DNA of 64,000 nt from Galaxea fascicularis (GCA_948470475.1 OX419342.1:7556547-7620546), one strand, 5' to 3'; shown: positions 49,801 to 58,195, numbered from the stretch's first letter. The notes: generated from the letters alone by a model not told the origin. A program made the numbers and translations.

Positions 49801-52800
49801 ATTCCTTTTGCCCCCTACCCCCTCCCCCGTTGTCCTCTTTTTTGCTCTCACCAACTTTCACGCAGCCAGAATGCATAAAGCGAACGGGTTCGAATGGAAA
49901 TGCTTGCTGCACGGCTATATTTTTGATTTTCTGGACTCTTGATTATCCAGACATTCACTCCTGACCAGTCTTGGCAAGTCAGGATAATCAAGGTTGAACT
50001 GTATAAATCTGTTTTTCACTGGCACATGCAAGTTATATCATACACGTGAATAACACTTATTGATAGTGAAAGAATTTAAGATGAGTTCCAATTTGATTTT
50101 AAACCAATGGGTCAGCAGAATAAAGACATCATGAGGTGTGGATACATCAAAATAAACTGTGAGGATTTTAAGCAGGCCTCATTTACAGAACTTTTCAAAA
50201 AAGTTCCAAAGATATTACTTCTGATGCCAGAGCTGTTGAGTGGGTAACTAAACCTTACATTCCCAGGAATTAAGGATCACAGAAAGACAAAGCAGCAGTG
50301 TTCACTGTTTTTTTTTTTATCTGTTTTCTTTTGCACGATTCTGATTAGTAATGAGACTAATTGGCACAGTTTTCCTTTTGTTCAGTTTTGGCACTTTTTC
50401 CAGGGAATGGTTGTATCACTAAAAGTTGATACTTCATGATGAGGCTTTGCCTAATAGTGTAAACTTCCAGAAGTAAAGATACTTGAAAATAGTACCCAAT
50501 GATAACGGCTGCTATACAATCATGTTTTTATTGGTGTCATATACCAATAATTGTTTTTTATTGATCACCCTCCTACTCCATGCATACAGTTCCTTCAGAA
50601 GCTCCAACAGGCTTCTCAGCGACTTCAAGCACTTCTGCCAGTATTTTTGTGGCTTGGCAGCCACCAGCAAATGACTCCCACAATGGAATCATTAAAGGTT
50701 TTAAATTGTTTGTCAAAAGGAAAGACTCTGACAAAGCACCAAACACTTTAGTAGTGACAAGTGTTTCAAATCCCCAAAAAAATGTTACTGGGCTGGATGA
50801 GTTAACGGAGTATGAATTTCAAGTTCTGGCTTTTACTTCTGCTGGTGATGGAATGAAGAGTCCTGTTGTGGTGGCAAGAACTAAAGAAAGAAAAGAAGAC
50901 GGTAAGAGCAAGTACATGTACATTGTGGTACACAGCCGGCTAACTGTGTACTTTCACACTGAAAACTTATCTTCAGTTTTTATTAGGCTTTGTCACATAG
51001 GTCACAAGCTAATAGTGCTATTAATTTTGTCTCATTAAGGTCCACATAATTATGTAGTGATTAGTTTGTGTTGCATTGATTGTGTTGATTGCTCATTATT
51101 AGTAGCCTTACAGCTTTGCATATATAATTGTAGTAATGCCAGTTTTCACTTGTTCATTGTGTTCTTTGAGCTGGAGGGCTGTTTTATTGATTGACAGATT
51201 GAAGAGATTAATATGTTTACAATGTAAATTTAAATTGCCCAAACAGTGATATTCCCTCAGTTTAATTAATTAAAAATTACTAATTTGTTGTGTTTCTCCT
51301 TCAGTTTCTTTGAATCCTACAGGTCTTTCACTGTTAAGTATCCTGGTGTTTTTGATTGGTGGTTTGTCATTGGTTGCTCTCCTATTGGTCCTTAGTATTA
51401 CGTTTTACAGAAAGATTAAACAAAAGACAAAAAGGTTATTTATAAGTACATTTTATTTTGTATGGCCAAAGTAACTGATTGTGATGCCATTGAGGAAGCA
51501 TACTAAACCATTGCTTACTATAGTATGGTTATATTTAAATGTCTGAACAAGGCACTACATCACTAGTTGACATCATGATGTATACCTGCCAACTTTTTCT
51601 CACTCAAAGGCATGAGTTACCGTAGGAGTGACACTGGGATTTTCAAAGAGGACACCATATCCGAAGATGTCTGAAGACTTACAAAGACGCCAGAAATTTT
51701 GGAATACGTTCCAAATGACTTAGAACCAAGGATTTTTGTATCTCTAAACATGACCTTGTCCCTAGTGTCTTTCCTTCAAAAATCAGAGATTTGGGGAAAA
51801 GTATAATGCCATTTACTTGTTTTACATGGAGGACTAACATCATTTCTTGCGTCGAATTGGTTTGATTTGACATATTTTTGGAAAGTATGTGAGCTTAAGC
51901 CTGTGATGAGGCTCACATTTTCTCAACCAGGCATGAGAAATTGGTCTTGTAGGCATAAGTTGGTGTGAGATTGAAGTTTTCAACCTGTAGGCATGAGAGT
52001 TGGCAGGTATAATAATGATCGACTGAAATGCTCATGGTTAGTTTATTTAATTTATAATTTTTGGGGACTTTGGTATACGTTTTAGCTTTTTGTGTGATTC
52101 TGACTTAATTTACAGATCAAGTTTCTAAGAAAATGTTAGCCTGTGTAGCCTGTACCAGTGTAAGGCGGATGTCAAGGGGAGGGGGATGGGGAACCAGAAA
52201 ATGAGAGAAAAATGGCGGGGGAATGGGGACTTTTTGGTTTACAATGCTGCATTAGGATGTACTAATGTCTACCCTCAAATTATTATGTAGATTGCTATGG
52301 AGATTAAAAGAATCCATTGCTTCCCTTACTTCCATCAGGACTGCCAATTACAAGGACATTCAACTTTTGGATCCAGCGGAAATCCCCCCGCTTCGAATAG
52401 AAATAGTTAAAGAGCTGGGCCAAGGAGCCTTTGGGAAAGTCAGCAAGTCAAAACTAAAAGATGGCCTGGACTACTTTGTTGACAGCAAACACATTGTTAA
52501 AGCAAAAAGAAAGGAGCAGTTTGTTGCTGTGAAAGAATTATTTGGTGAGTGAGGAGTGTTTGAGATGCTCTTTGTCAGATTTTCGACCATTCAGAGGAGT
52601 GGTAAACTCAATAAAGATTCAGGTATCATTTTTAACCACCATTATTTTGTTGTTTCTTAGGCTCTTTACGTAAGGTTGCTGCTCTTGTAAACCTTCGAGA
52701 TTGAAACTATATAGTTTGGGTTTTGTACTGTTTGGCTAGGCAGATAATTAATGCAGCAGTGGCAATTTAAAATTTGCAAAATGAGTAAATGAAGGCGAAA

Positions 52801-55800
52801 AACACTAAAAAGATGATTTTTGGGAGCAGTTAATTGACCACTTAGGTATCTAGTGGTCTTTTCTTATTTATTTATTTTTTGTAAAGGATATTTTCATTCT
52901 ACCCTGGGTGCCAGAGGGTTTTTTTTTTCGTAGCGAAGCTGCGATTGTGAGCGGCGAAGCCGCGATCGAGATCCTGGCGAAAAAAAAAACCCTCTGGACG
53001 CGGCAGTTACAAACCTCACTTCCATGCGGTTTTGAAACCGAATACCTCACCAAACCGGTTTTTTGCGGGACTTGTTTGTTTTCGTAATTGACATGTCTGC
53101 ACGTGGCGCAACGATGCGTGAAACGACGCAAATAATCGCAAGATGAAGAAGAGCGATACTTCTGTGCTTAAAAGGCATCATAAAAGTTCGCCTACTTCAA
53201 TTAGTCCTGCCAGGAAGAAGGTAACAGTAAACATTAATCGTCCATGCGTGAAGCCGAGATCTTTTTTAAGACAGAGCCAAAAAGAAAATTCCTTGCCAGC
53301 CGAGCTTCAAATTCATGACGACTTGGTGGTCAAGCCTAAGAAGAATATCACGTCTTCGATCGAGGTAAGACAATCGTTTAATTCTTTAACGTAATTAAAA
53401 CTTTACAATACAGTACAATCAAGAAATGCATTTTTGTTGACGAGATATATTAATTGTTTTCGGTGTTTTTCCTTCCAAACGACATGATTTGATCTAAAAT
53501 TTTGCTCTGGGATTTTTGACACCTTTTGCGTAATTCCATCGTGTCAGGCTTCAAGACGGGTTCTTTCCCCGCGGAAAAAAAATTAACATAGCCACTGGCT
53601 TCATTGAATAATAGTTAACAGTGTTTTTATCTCGCAGGTCAATCTCGTATATCCATCCAAATCCATCAGGAGAAAGATCAAGGATGTGTGCGAAATATTG
53701 TCGATGGAACGAACACCGGTGTCGCCAATGCGGTCTGGGATTCGGAAAAACTAAGAAGCTGTTTGCTGCAAAAGGTAGAAAATGAGATCCGAGAAGAATG
53801 TAGCAGGCTTTGCAGCAGGAAATCCCCATCTATTCTTGCTAACACTTCACCTGACCATATCATTTCACTGAAAGATGCCGCTGTTGTTACGGACTTTGGG
53901 CACGAGTTGGAAGATTAAAGATTTCCCGCATCCAGTCGGCAGTACCGCAAACACATCTTCCCGCTTGACAAAGTGAAGCAAGGCCTCTTCTTGCACAGGT
54001 TTTAACTCAAATATTTCGTTAAATCCGCTATCCAATGAGTACTGAACTGCGCCTCTAAATGCTCTATCGAATTCACCACCGCCATCCACCGCCATATTGC
54101 GTGTTTATTGTTTCTTCGAGCCCAAAAACCGGTTTTCAGTGCTCCCGCGGTGCTTTAAGTGGTTTAACCAATGAGATCCAGTGTTAGATCATTATCACGC
54201 GGACAGATCTGGCACTAGGTAAAAAGACCAATCAACGACCGAGTTCAAAACAAGTACGCATGGAAGTGAGGTTTGTAACTGCCGCGTCCAGAGGGTTTTT
54301 TTTTTCGCCAGGATCTCGATCGCGGCTTCGCCGCTCACAATCGCAGCTTCGCTACGAAAAAAAAAAACCCTCTGGCACCCAGGGTATGTTCATTCAGGAT
54401 TGGTCATATATTTTGTTTCATTAACATTGAAATCAATTTCAAGTTGGTGGGTTTGGCTTTACTTTTGGACACATTTGTAGGACCAAAGTGCTACAGTTAA
54501 CTCTCTTGTAAGTGACCAGTCCCTTGGTGCATGACGAAGTGGTTGCTTAGGAGAAAATTACCTTTTTTTGCTAAAATTAAGCTCAGGGAAAAGATTAATT
54601 GGCATATATTTCACATTGAAGAATGTCTGAAAAATTGTATGATACTACTGTTAAAACTGTGTACATTTGTTTGCAACAGATCCCTGTAACAATTATTACT
54701 TAAAGATCTATGCAAGTACAGAAACGGGAAACAAAAGAATATGTAAAATTTCTGGCCTAAAAAGTGGTTGCAGTTGCTTAGGAAATTTAAGTAGTGATCA
54801 CTTACTAGAGCGTTTTTTAAACAGTGTTTGACTGAGAGACAAAACAGTTATCTTTTACAAAGTGGTCGCTTATATTATGGGAGGCGGTCACTTAGGGAAG
54901 TGGTCGTTATGAGAGAGTTGACTGTATTAGTATTCAGTAGTTGTAGTTTTACCCATCATAACCTGAAAAGGTAAATACCACGTCAGTTGCCAAACATGGA
55001 ATCAACTCATCCACAAATGTGTGTGCATGACCAGTTTAATATTACACATCTTGGTAACATTACATATCTTGATGTATTCTCTCCAGTCAAACAAATGAAA
55101 ATGTTAATATAGAGATTTTTGCTAATTATTTTATATATAGCCAGATTATAGTTTGAATGCTTATCCCCCCCATACCAAAACAAAAAATATTTAGTTATTG
55201 CTATAATGAAGTTATTTGCAGATTTTGTATATTTTTAGCATTCCAGTGACATATAGTTTTCTGGGTACATATATATATAATTCGCAATAAAAACACTCAC
55301 AGGAGCATTTTTCTGGAAGGCACCACTGAAAGTTTCCAGTGAACATTATGCTTTTGATAACTTGTGATTGCATAAGTGATACCTGGCCTTTGACTCTGAG
55401 GTTCTTAATATGAGCCAACTATATAATGCTTATTATTTATCTTTTTAAAAACAGCACATTTGATATAACAAGGGAACTAAAATCATCCATTCAAAGAGCA
55501 ATTTCTAAATAGTACTTTAATGATAGTGAGGACATACAGCATTACAATAGGACTGAGCAATAGCAAGGTCAATACCAAGACTAAGGTGTGAGATTTCCCT
55601 GTAATGACCCAACAGACAAGGTTAATAAGTTTATGAAAGAAATCATATATGAACTGCAGAAGTGAAATCGATTATCAAGACTGATCCTGGCAGTTGTGAA
55701 CGCAATTTATGCAATTGCATAAAGAAGCCTGAAAAAAAATTCAGGATGTCGACGAGGTTAATTTATAATAATTGCCTTTTTATTCAAATAAAGTTTAAAA

Positions 55801-56419
55801 ATAAGGAACTGTATCACACCAGAGGTATAATGTACATTGTATTGTTTGTGGACTCTCCATGCAGAGTGATAGAACCCCTTATCTGAATGTTCCTCATCAT
55901 TGGTATTTTTAAAAGGTCTAGATATTTTTGTCTCACTTAATTAAATGCTGCTGTTATTGAGAGAAAGTGTTTTGTTATATGTTTTGTTACTGTGCTTAAA
56001 CATTTTTGTAATGCCTGCAGTTGTTACAAGGAAATTAAATCTGGCCCACTCATCACCCAATCAAATCACTCGTGAATTATTATAATAATGGGTAATGATA
56101 TAAAGTAGACTGTTTTATGACTAAAATGCTACCATGTACATTAACTGCTTTGTTTAAACTAGAAACCTGTGAGTAGTTTTACAAACCTGTGTTTCATGGC
56201 AAAATTTTATAATCTTTCCTCATTTATTTTCAAGAAAATGCAAATGAGGAACAGAAAAAGGAGTTTCTGGATGAAATAAATCTGATGAAGCGAGTAGGAA
56301 AACATCCAAATGTATTAAGTTTTTTGGGCTGTTGGACCACCACCACACCACTCCGTCTGATCACTGAGTACGTTTCTCATGGAGATTTGCTACGCTGGCT
56401 TAAGCGCAGGAGAAGTCAG
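18209..56419 (+). CDS. CUB/FN3 receptor tyrosine kinase, 3' end outside window
   Basis: Single-pass receptor with an unusual ectodomain. Exons: 18209-18278 (signal peptide); CUB pairs 20396-20552/21521-21699, 25361-25517/26127-26290, 29528-29684/30709-30887, 32265-32421/33446-33624, 35002-35158/36183-36361, 37739-37895/38921-39099; FN3 exons 43410-43715, 45044-45346, 50590-50901; transmembrane 51305-51434; kinase 52291-52544 and 56235-56419. These total 3561 nt (1187 codons) without a stop. All ectodomain module boundaries are phase 1, as in genes built by exon duplication. The kinase part has the GQGAFGKV glycine loop, VAVK and an alpha-C helix; HRD and DFG are not in the window. I cannot assign a named RTK family. 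CUB and FN3 domains bind extracellular protein or glycan partners; the ligand is unknown. Start chosen because the ATG at 18209 opens a hydrophobic leader ending in phase 1. Confidence 0.88.
18279..20395 (+). other. Intron 1, with paralogous CUB-module sequence
   Basis: Non-coding. Blocks at about 18600-19060 and 19560-20290 recur in diverged form upstream of CUB3 (about 26600-27120 and 28300-29420), and the first block recurs after CUB6 (about 39480-39970). So the intron was carried along in the duplications that produced the CUB exons. Confidence 0.6.
20396..21699 (+). CDS. CUB domain 1 (two exons)
   Basis: Exon halves 20396-20552 and 21521-21699 give 112 residues: GCGRVFNNTLLSPGYPN..., cysteines C2, C24, C51 and C72 in the usual two-pair CUB pattern, WSDYL and FGKYCG motifs, and ending GYNLSFSAVPLG. 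The split codon (AG + G) is phase 2; outer boundaries are phase 1. DYL keeps the Asp seen in calcium-binding CUB domains. Confidence 0.88.
23971..24966. mobile_element. TIR DNA transposon with CGATCGTCC lattice ends
   Basis: The ends GCCTGGTTTCCATATGATCG and CGATCATAGTGGAAACCAGGC are inverted copies. Inside each end run many copies of GGGACGATCG-like decamers in both orientations, repeated again near 24120-24220 and 24845-24950. Right flank is TTAA, left flank CTAAA, so a decayed TTAA duplication is possible. It carries the MADF frame described separately. Confidence 0.75.
24288..24840 (+). pseudogene. Broken MADF-domain protein of the transposon
   Basis: ATG at 24288 starts MEEENIL. The frame then shifts to one reading IYHKFSKDYKNKF...IWKAIGETFG, then YQNVRTAYGRYLRKKK, then SGRDAVPSPAEFSNLVWLSNH and a Ser/Asp-rich tail to a stop near 24840. 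Together these are a MADF/Myb-SANT-like DNA-binding domain and linker, typical of proteins encoded by or derived from DNA transposons. Two of the shifts fall in A-runs (24411-24419 and about 24459), so sequencing error cannot be excluded, but the ATG-side shift is not in a long run. Confidence 0.65.
25361..26290 (+). CDS. CUB domain 2 (two exons)
   Basis: Exons 25361-25517 and 26127-26290 encode 107 residues: GCGRVSNNILLSPGYPNN, HMDCAYTVDIP, a FDYLSIEN segment, FGKYCGVRSGE, and GYNVSFSVDVG. The second exon is 15 nt shorter than in the other CUB units but stays in phase. Confidence 0.88.
27485..28291. mobile_element. TTAA-flanked TIR element
   Basis: AGTGGAACTATG at 27485 pairs with CATAGAACCACT ending at 28291, and TTAA lies directly outside both ends (27481-27484 and 28292-28295). 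About 807 bp with no coding. TTAA duplications are made by Kolobok and piggyBac transposases; which one is not decidable here. Confidence 0.7.
28375..28830 (+). mobile_element. Penelope-like element tail (5'-truncated)
   Basis: The paralogous intron is interrupted here relative to 19690-19730. The insert carries a minimal hammerhead-type motif (28650-28698), as found in the flanking repeats of Penelope-like retroelements. No reverse transcriptase or GIY-YIG frame remains. Family assignment rests on the ribozyme core and recalled similarity to cnidarian retroelement 3' ends. Confidence 0.55.
28650..28698 (+). ncRNA. Minimal hammerhead ribozyme motif
   Basis: Core CUGACGA (28658-28664), stem II GGGC-UAGC-GCUC, then GAAAC (28678-28682) directly followed by GUC (28683-28685). 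Stem I is formed by GAUUC..GCU before and AGC..GAAUC after the core. Stem III has no loop, which matches the minimalist hammerheads of Penelope-like elements thought to act as dimers. Confidence 0.6.
29528..30887 (+). CDS. CUB domain 3 (array unit 1)
   Basis: Exons 29528-29684 and 30709-30887. Differs from CUB4-6 in the first exon: starts DCGRVSNNTLL and has NNNARYMDC where later units have GCGRVSHNTLL and NNYARYMDC. The second half is identical to later units (HHYLSIKNGNDKDFGKYCG). Confidence 0.88.
31651..32134 (+). repeat. Truncated copy of the 1.46 kb repeat, in unit 1
   Basis: Matches the last part of 7081-8543 from GACTAATTTCCCTCAGG to CTCATAGGAGCCTCTGATT. Its right end coincides with the tandem-unit border. 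Same fragment at 34388-34871 and 37125-37608. Confidence 0.8.
32265..33624 (+). CDS. CUB domain 4 (array unit 2)
   Basis: Exons 32265-32421 and 33446-33624, starting GCGRVSHNTLLSPGYPNN. Encodes the same 112 residues as CUB5 and CUB6. Confidence 0.88.
34388..34871 (+). repeat. Truncated copy of the 1.46 kb repeat, in unit 2
   Basis: Same fragment as at 31651, copied with the unit. Confidence 0.8.
35002..36361 (+). CDS. CUB domain 5 (array unit 3)
   Basis: Exons 35002-35158 and 36183-36361, identical in translation to CUB4. Confidence 0.88.
37125..37608 (+). repeat. Truncated copy of the 1.46 kb repeat, in unit 3
   Basis: Same fragment as at 31651. The fourth unit ends before reaching it. 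Confidence 0.8.
37739..39099 (+). CDS. CUB domain 6 (array unit 4)
   Basis: Exons 37739-37895 and 38921-39099, identical in translation to CUB4 and CUB5. The intron between them has one extra A relative to other units. Confidence 0.88.
40370..40690 (+). pseudogene. DDE-type transposase remnant
   Basis: A frame reads ALSFLVNGQYFKDYHKILG, then an in-frame stop after WIHIVE, then SSLHIQFDGFYLTHGHYSNN and ATAHDVKTGKIIAY. A DG..x..GH.SNN segment is like the first-Asp region of Mutator/Kolobok-type transposase domains in animals. Only the N-terminal half of such a domain is left. Superfamily is an inference. Confidence 0.45.
41577..41830. mobile_element. 254 bp near-palindromic MITE
   Basis: Starts TGACTTAAGGGGCGTTTAC and ends with its exact inverse at 41830. 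Internal arms are also inverted (TCCGACAAAAACTGGAACG against the right side). No coding. Confidence 0.8.
41844..42185 (-). pseudogene. Acidic N-terminal fragment of a transposon-type protein
   Basis: ATG at 42185 opens MECGTDELHSLNLELEDL, followed by a Ser/Asp/Glu-rich stretch and KVQKFCAETCNCKL, where similarity fades; the frame stops at 41844. An acidic leader followed by a (K)F..TC.CKL motif is, from memory, the start of a large transposon-encoded protein family common in cnidarians. Antisense in a receptor intron and next to a MITE, so a relic is likelier than a host gene. Confidence 0.4.
42241..42322. repeat. 82 bp hairpin
   Basis: ATCGTAACGACGTCAGTAC...CAAGGAATGACCT pairs with AGGTCAGAATTCCTTG...TATGTCGTAACGA, loop of about 6 nt. 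MITE-like; a transcribed copy would resemble a microRNA precursor. Confidence 0.55.
43410..43715 (+). CDS. FN3 domain 1
   Basis: Single 306 nt exon, phase 1-1: VPSEAPRNLTATARSSTSVV, W at residue 25, IIKGFKLFYK, LDEFTEYEFQVLAFTSVGDG. Standard fibronectin type III layout with the conserved Trp, Leu and Tyr. Confidence 0.9.
45044..45346 (+). CDS. FN3 domain 2
   Basis: Single 303 nt exon, phase 1-1: VPSQAPTSFKVTAQTSTRVS, ITGFKLFYSQQ, TEYEFQVLAFTSVGDGPKG. Closely related to FN3-1 and FN3-3, so the three arose by exon duplication. Confidence 0.9.
45962..46514. mobile_element. MITE with AACCTCCACTAAC ends
   Basis: AACCTCCACTAACAGCCACC at the left is the inverse of GGTGGCCGTTATGGAGAGGTT at the right, with internal CTCTACAATGGCCAC phrases. 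Non-coding, in the intron between FN3-2 and FN3-3. Confidence 0.6.
46870..47135. repeat. Dispersed repeat, inverted partner of 49740-49890
   Basis: Shares, in opposite orientation, the block CGAGGGGTTTGCTTGCAAGC plus a purine/pyrimidine-rich run and GAGAGCAAA text. Non-coding. Confidence 0.5.
47560..47711. repeat. Cluster of GATTTATAAATC palindromes
   Basis: At least four variants of the palindrome (C/T)GATTTATAAATC(G/T) at 20-50 bp spacing, just left of the TTAA element. No function assignable. Confidence 0.45.
47712..49134. mobile_element. TTAA-flanked DNA transposon derivative (Kolobok-like?)
   Basis: GGTTACTGTAGACCTTCA at 47712 and its inverse ending 49134, each bordered by TTAA (47708-47711 and 49135-49138). 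Inside, two opposed frames with basic starts: + from ATG 48436 (MGKVKRKASGKTEKRK) and - from ATG 48797 (MNATKRQTTPWTKTRKK), running into each other. This fits an element that lost its middle and kept only the beginnings of two convergent genes. Kolobok is favoured over piggyBac only by general resemblance. Confidence 0.6.
49182..49396. mobile_element. Short TIR element (MITE)
   Basis: AGGCCCAGTGCCAAACAAGG at the left; CGTTTGCCAGGGCCT at the right; inner ACACATTGTTG/CAACAATGTGT also paired. About 215 bp, lies next to the TTAA element. Non-coding. Confidence 0.65.
49740..49890. repeat. Dispersed repeat, inverted partner of 46870-47135
   Basis: Contains AACCGAGGGGTTTGCTTGCA, a C-rich run and TTTGCTCTCACC, matching the reverse complement of the other copy. 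Confidence 0.5.
50590..50901 (+). CDS. FN3 domain 3
   Basis: Single 312 nt exon, phase 1-1: VPSEAPTGFSATSSTSASIF, VAWQPPANDSHNG, LDELTEYEFQVLAFTSAGDG, with a slightly longer basic tail (RTKERKEDG) before the membrane exon. Confidence 0.9.
51305..51434 (+). CDS. Transmembrane exon
   Basis: Encodes VSLNPTG, then about 25 hydrophobic residues (LLSILVFLIGGLSLVALLLV...), then the stop-transfer run YRKIKQKTKR. Type I orientation, extracellular FN3 side to cytosolic kinase. Ends in phase 2, matching the exon at 52291. Confidence 0.88.
51581..52011. mobile_element. TACCTGCCAAC-type TIR repeat, copy B
   Basis: Best preserved copy: TATACCTGCCAAC at the left and GTTGGCAGGTATA at the right, apparent TA target sites. 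Body matches 15861-16184 and 57203-57418. Non-coding. Confidence 0.7.
52291..52544 (+). CDS. Juxtamembrane and kinase N-lobe exon
   Basis: Juxtamembrane RLLWRLKESIASLTSIRTA, then PPLRIEIVKELGQGAFGKV (glycine-rich loop), a longer than usual beta2-beta3 linker (YFVDSKHIVKAKRKEQ) and FVAVKELF with the ATP-anchoring Lys. Phase 2 in, phase 1 out. Confidence 0.88.
53143..53918 (+). pseudogene. Transposon gene 1, 5' exons only
   Basis: ATG 53143, MKKSDTSVLKRHHKSSPTSI, a basic leader of 74 codons with a GTAAGA donor after 53365. A following acceptor near 53638 leads towards a frame ending VENEIREECSRLCSRKSPSI...TDFGHELED (stop by 53918). The EC..LCS.K motif recalls uncharacterised transposon proteins of corals; splice joining of the two frames is not certain. 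Cut off by the opposed helicase fragment. Confidence 0.45.
53865..54095 (-). pseudogene. RecQ-type helicase, N-terminal fragment
   Basis: ATG at 54095. After about 30 residues comes FELKPVQEEALLHF (Q-motif-like region) and VFAVLPTGCGKSLIFQLVP, the Walker A box (motif I) in the form used by RecQ/SF2 helicases. Similarity stops after motif I, and motif Ia, DEAH and later motifs are absent. It begins just inside the right TIR and is truncated at the element's internal junction, so it belongs to the transposon. Confidence 0.7.
54492..54926. mobile_element. MITE with ACAGTTAACTCTC ends
   Basis: ACAGTTAACTCTCTTGTAAG at the left; GAGAGAGTTGACTGT at the right. Internal AAGTGGTTGC phrases link it to 4480-4678. 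Non-coding, in a kinase intron. Confidence 0.6.
55560..56095 (+). repeat. Dispersed repeat, copy 2
   Basis: Opposite orientation to 2160-2730, sharing GAGATTTCCCTGTAATGACC, the ACAAGGAAAT and CCAATCAAAT blocks. Non-coding. Confidence 0.5.
56235..56419 (+). CDS. Kinase exon: alpha-C helix to hinge
   Basis: ENANEEQKKEFLDEINLMKR carries the alpha-C Glu, then VGKHPNVLSFLGCW, LRLITEYVSHGDLLRWLKRR (gatekeeper/hinge, with the EYVSHGDL form usual in receptor tyrosine kinases). Ends phase 0 before GTATTA. The next exons (HRDLAARN, DFG) are not in the window. Confidence 0.88.
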
Positions 56420-57202
56420 GTATTAATGTTCCTACTCGTCATCGATATCTGTATGTAGTCATTATGCTTTGGAACCCAAAGGAAGGATCAGCATAGTTTT
56501 TTGCCAAGTGATCTGGAAGGCCATAGTTAATGTGCAGGGAGCGTACTGCTGAGAGGTACACTTTTATCAAAGAATGGCCTGCAAATGATTAGCCAAAAGA
56601 GAACAGAAACACCTCAGAATTTTCTCATTTGTAGATAGTAAGGAGCCTGGGGCGCTTGCATATCCATCTAAAGTACAAAAGTTGATATTAAATAGCAGTC
56701 AATGAGCTAAACAATAAACCCGGTAAATAGAAGATGCCAAACTGTTGGCAAGGTAGATTAAGCACTTCAGTGACTAGCAGTAGCCAAGTCAACAGGTATG
56801 GGGGGATTCTGGATTGCTGTAGGCCTCTGGGGCTACCACTTAATAAATTGTCCAGGATTGAATGCAACTACAAAGTTTACAATTTTTGCTGTTTTTGTTG
56901 GTTTGCGAAACTTTACATAAGACAACGATTTTTTGTTAGGACTGCAAAATTGGCGTAAAATCACATCCTCTACAATTTTCGTCAAATTCGTAATTTTCAT
57001 CTAAATCGTTGTTTTCATCAAATGCTTCATTTTCGTCAGGGTCCTTGTGCCCTCTCATTCTGGGTTACTTCTAACATGGGAAAAATATTGTGTGTGTTTC
57101 CCCCACCCCCCACAGAAAAATAACTGAAGGATTCTGCCCTGAAATTGACACTGAAACGCCAGATGCACCAAATGTGTTAATTAGTGATGAGAATTGTGAT
57201 TC
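56420..57202 (+). other. Intron or downstream sequence, no kinase exon
   Basis: No catalytic-loop or activation-segment exon found in any frame. Nothing else recognised. Confidence 0.5.
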
Positions 57203-57418
57203 TATACCTGCCAACTTATTCTGACCATAAGCCATGAGATTTTTATCTTGGGAGTGCCAGGATGTTCGAAGACGACACGACCATTTCCGAAGATTCCCGA
57301 AGAGGTCCGAAGACTTACGAAGACGCCCGAAGATTTTCGGAAGACTTTCCGGATAATTCAGAACCCAGAATGCGTAACGCCAAACACGACCTTGTTTCCA
57401 GAGTCTTTCCTTCAAAAA
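57203..57418. repeat. TACCTGCCAAC-type repeat, copy C (truncated)
   Basis: Matches the left half of copies A and B, then stops abruptly at TTCAAAAA, where the non-LTR fragment starts. Confidence 0.7.
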
Positions 57419-57592
57419 TATATTAGTGACGTCATCAAGAAAGCATCAAAGCGTCTGTATTTGTTAGTGCAGTTAAAAAGATCAAGAGTTCCTCCGCAAG
57501 ATATGTCCACTTTTTACACTGCTTGTATACGCTCTGTTCTAACGTACGCAGCACCTGTCTTTTTTTATGCCCTGCCAAAGTACCTAAAAGAT
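57419..57592 (+). pseudogene. Non-LTR retrotransposon RT fragment, left part
   Basis: Encodes SDVIKKASKRLYLLVQLKR, VPPQDMSTFYTACIRSVLTY and LPKYLKD: the region after the palm of a CR1/Rex-type reverse transcriptase. Split at the Lys-Asp codons by the LTR element; continues at 63505. Confidence 0.7.
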
Positions 57593-58178
57593 TGTTACGA
57601 GTTCGATTGTGTTGTGACGAGTGAGAAGTGGGTTGTTTGTAGACTAAACAGAACGCAGGGTTGTCGGAACAGCAACAAGGTTATTTATTCCAAACGAAAG
57701 TAGTGAACTCCGCACAAGACTTCACAATAAGCTCACACTAGGCTTGTAAAATTATACTCGACCTCCGTCACACTTCGATACTCACGGCCTCTGCCAAATG
57801 TACACGACCTCTGTCACACTTCAATAAACACGGCCTCCGCCAACTGTATAAACGACCTCTGTCAACTTCAATAAACACGGCCTCCGCCAAACGCTCTCAG
57901 CTCTCAAGTTACTTCTCTTTACTTTCTTCAACAAACACTCTGCTTAGAAAAACTCTAAAGCTACACCGACCGGCTTATATACTCTACACAATAAAATTCT
58001 AGAACTTTCCAACTCAGCTAAATAAAGAAACATTACAATAAGAACTATTTACAGCTACTACGCAAACGGCTTAAAAATAGAATTACGGAATCACGATGAT
58101 TCAGCACTAATTAAATATGCAGAACATTCTAGACACTTCCAGACAGTAACGCGAGTCACGCAATAATTTTTCGTAACA
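57593..58178 (-). repeat. 3' LTR of the Gmr1-like element
   Basis: 586 bp. On the minus strand it has a TATATAAG box (about 57974-57981) and a downstream AATAAA (about 57680-57690). About three tandem units of 45 bp (CGACCTC(T/C)GTCA...CACGGCCTC) lie at about 57757-57895. Confidence 0.9.
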
Positions 58179-58195
58179 TAACCCCCTCTCGAGAA
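58179..58195 (-). promoter_or_regulatory. Polypurine tract
   Basis: Minus strand reads TCGAGAGGGGGTTA directly before the 3' LTR: the purine run used to prime plus-strand DNA synthesis. Confidence 0.75.

Larger units (their letters stand above)
52900..54386. mobile_element. TIR transposon derivative carrying two opposed gene starts
   Basis: About 130 bp TIRs begin TACCCTGGGTGCCAGAGGG and contain inner palindromes (CCAGAGGG plus T-run; GAGCGGCGAAGCCGCGATC). Flanks TTTTCATTC and TGTTCATTC are a probable 9 bp target duplication with one mismatch, pointing to a Mutator-like mechanism. The interior has a + gene start (53143-53918) and a - helicase start (53865-54095). Confidence 0.75.
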
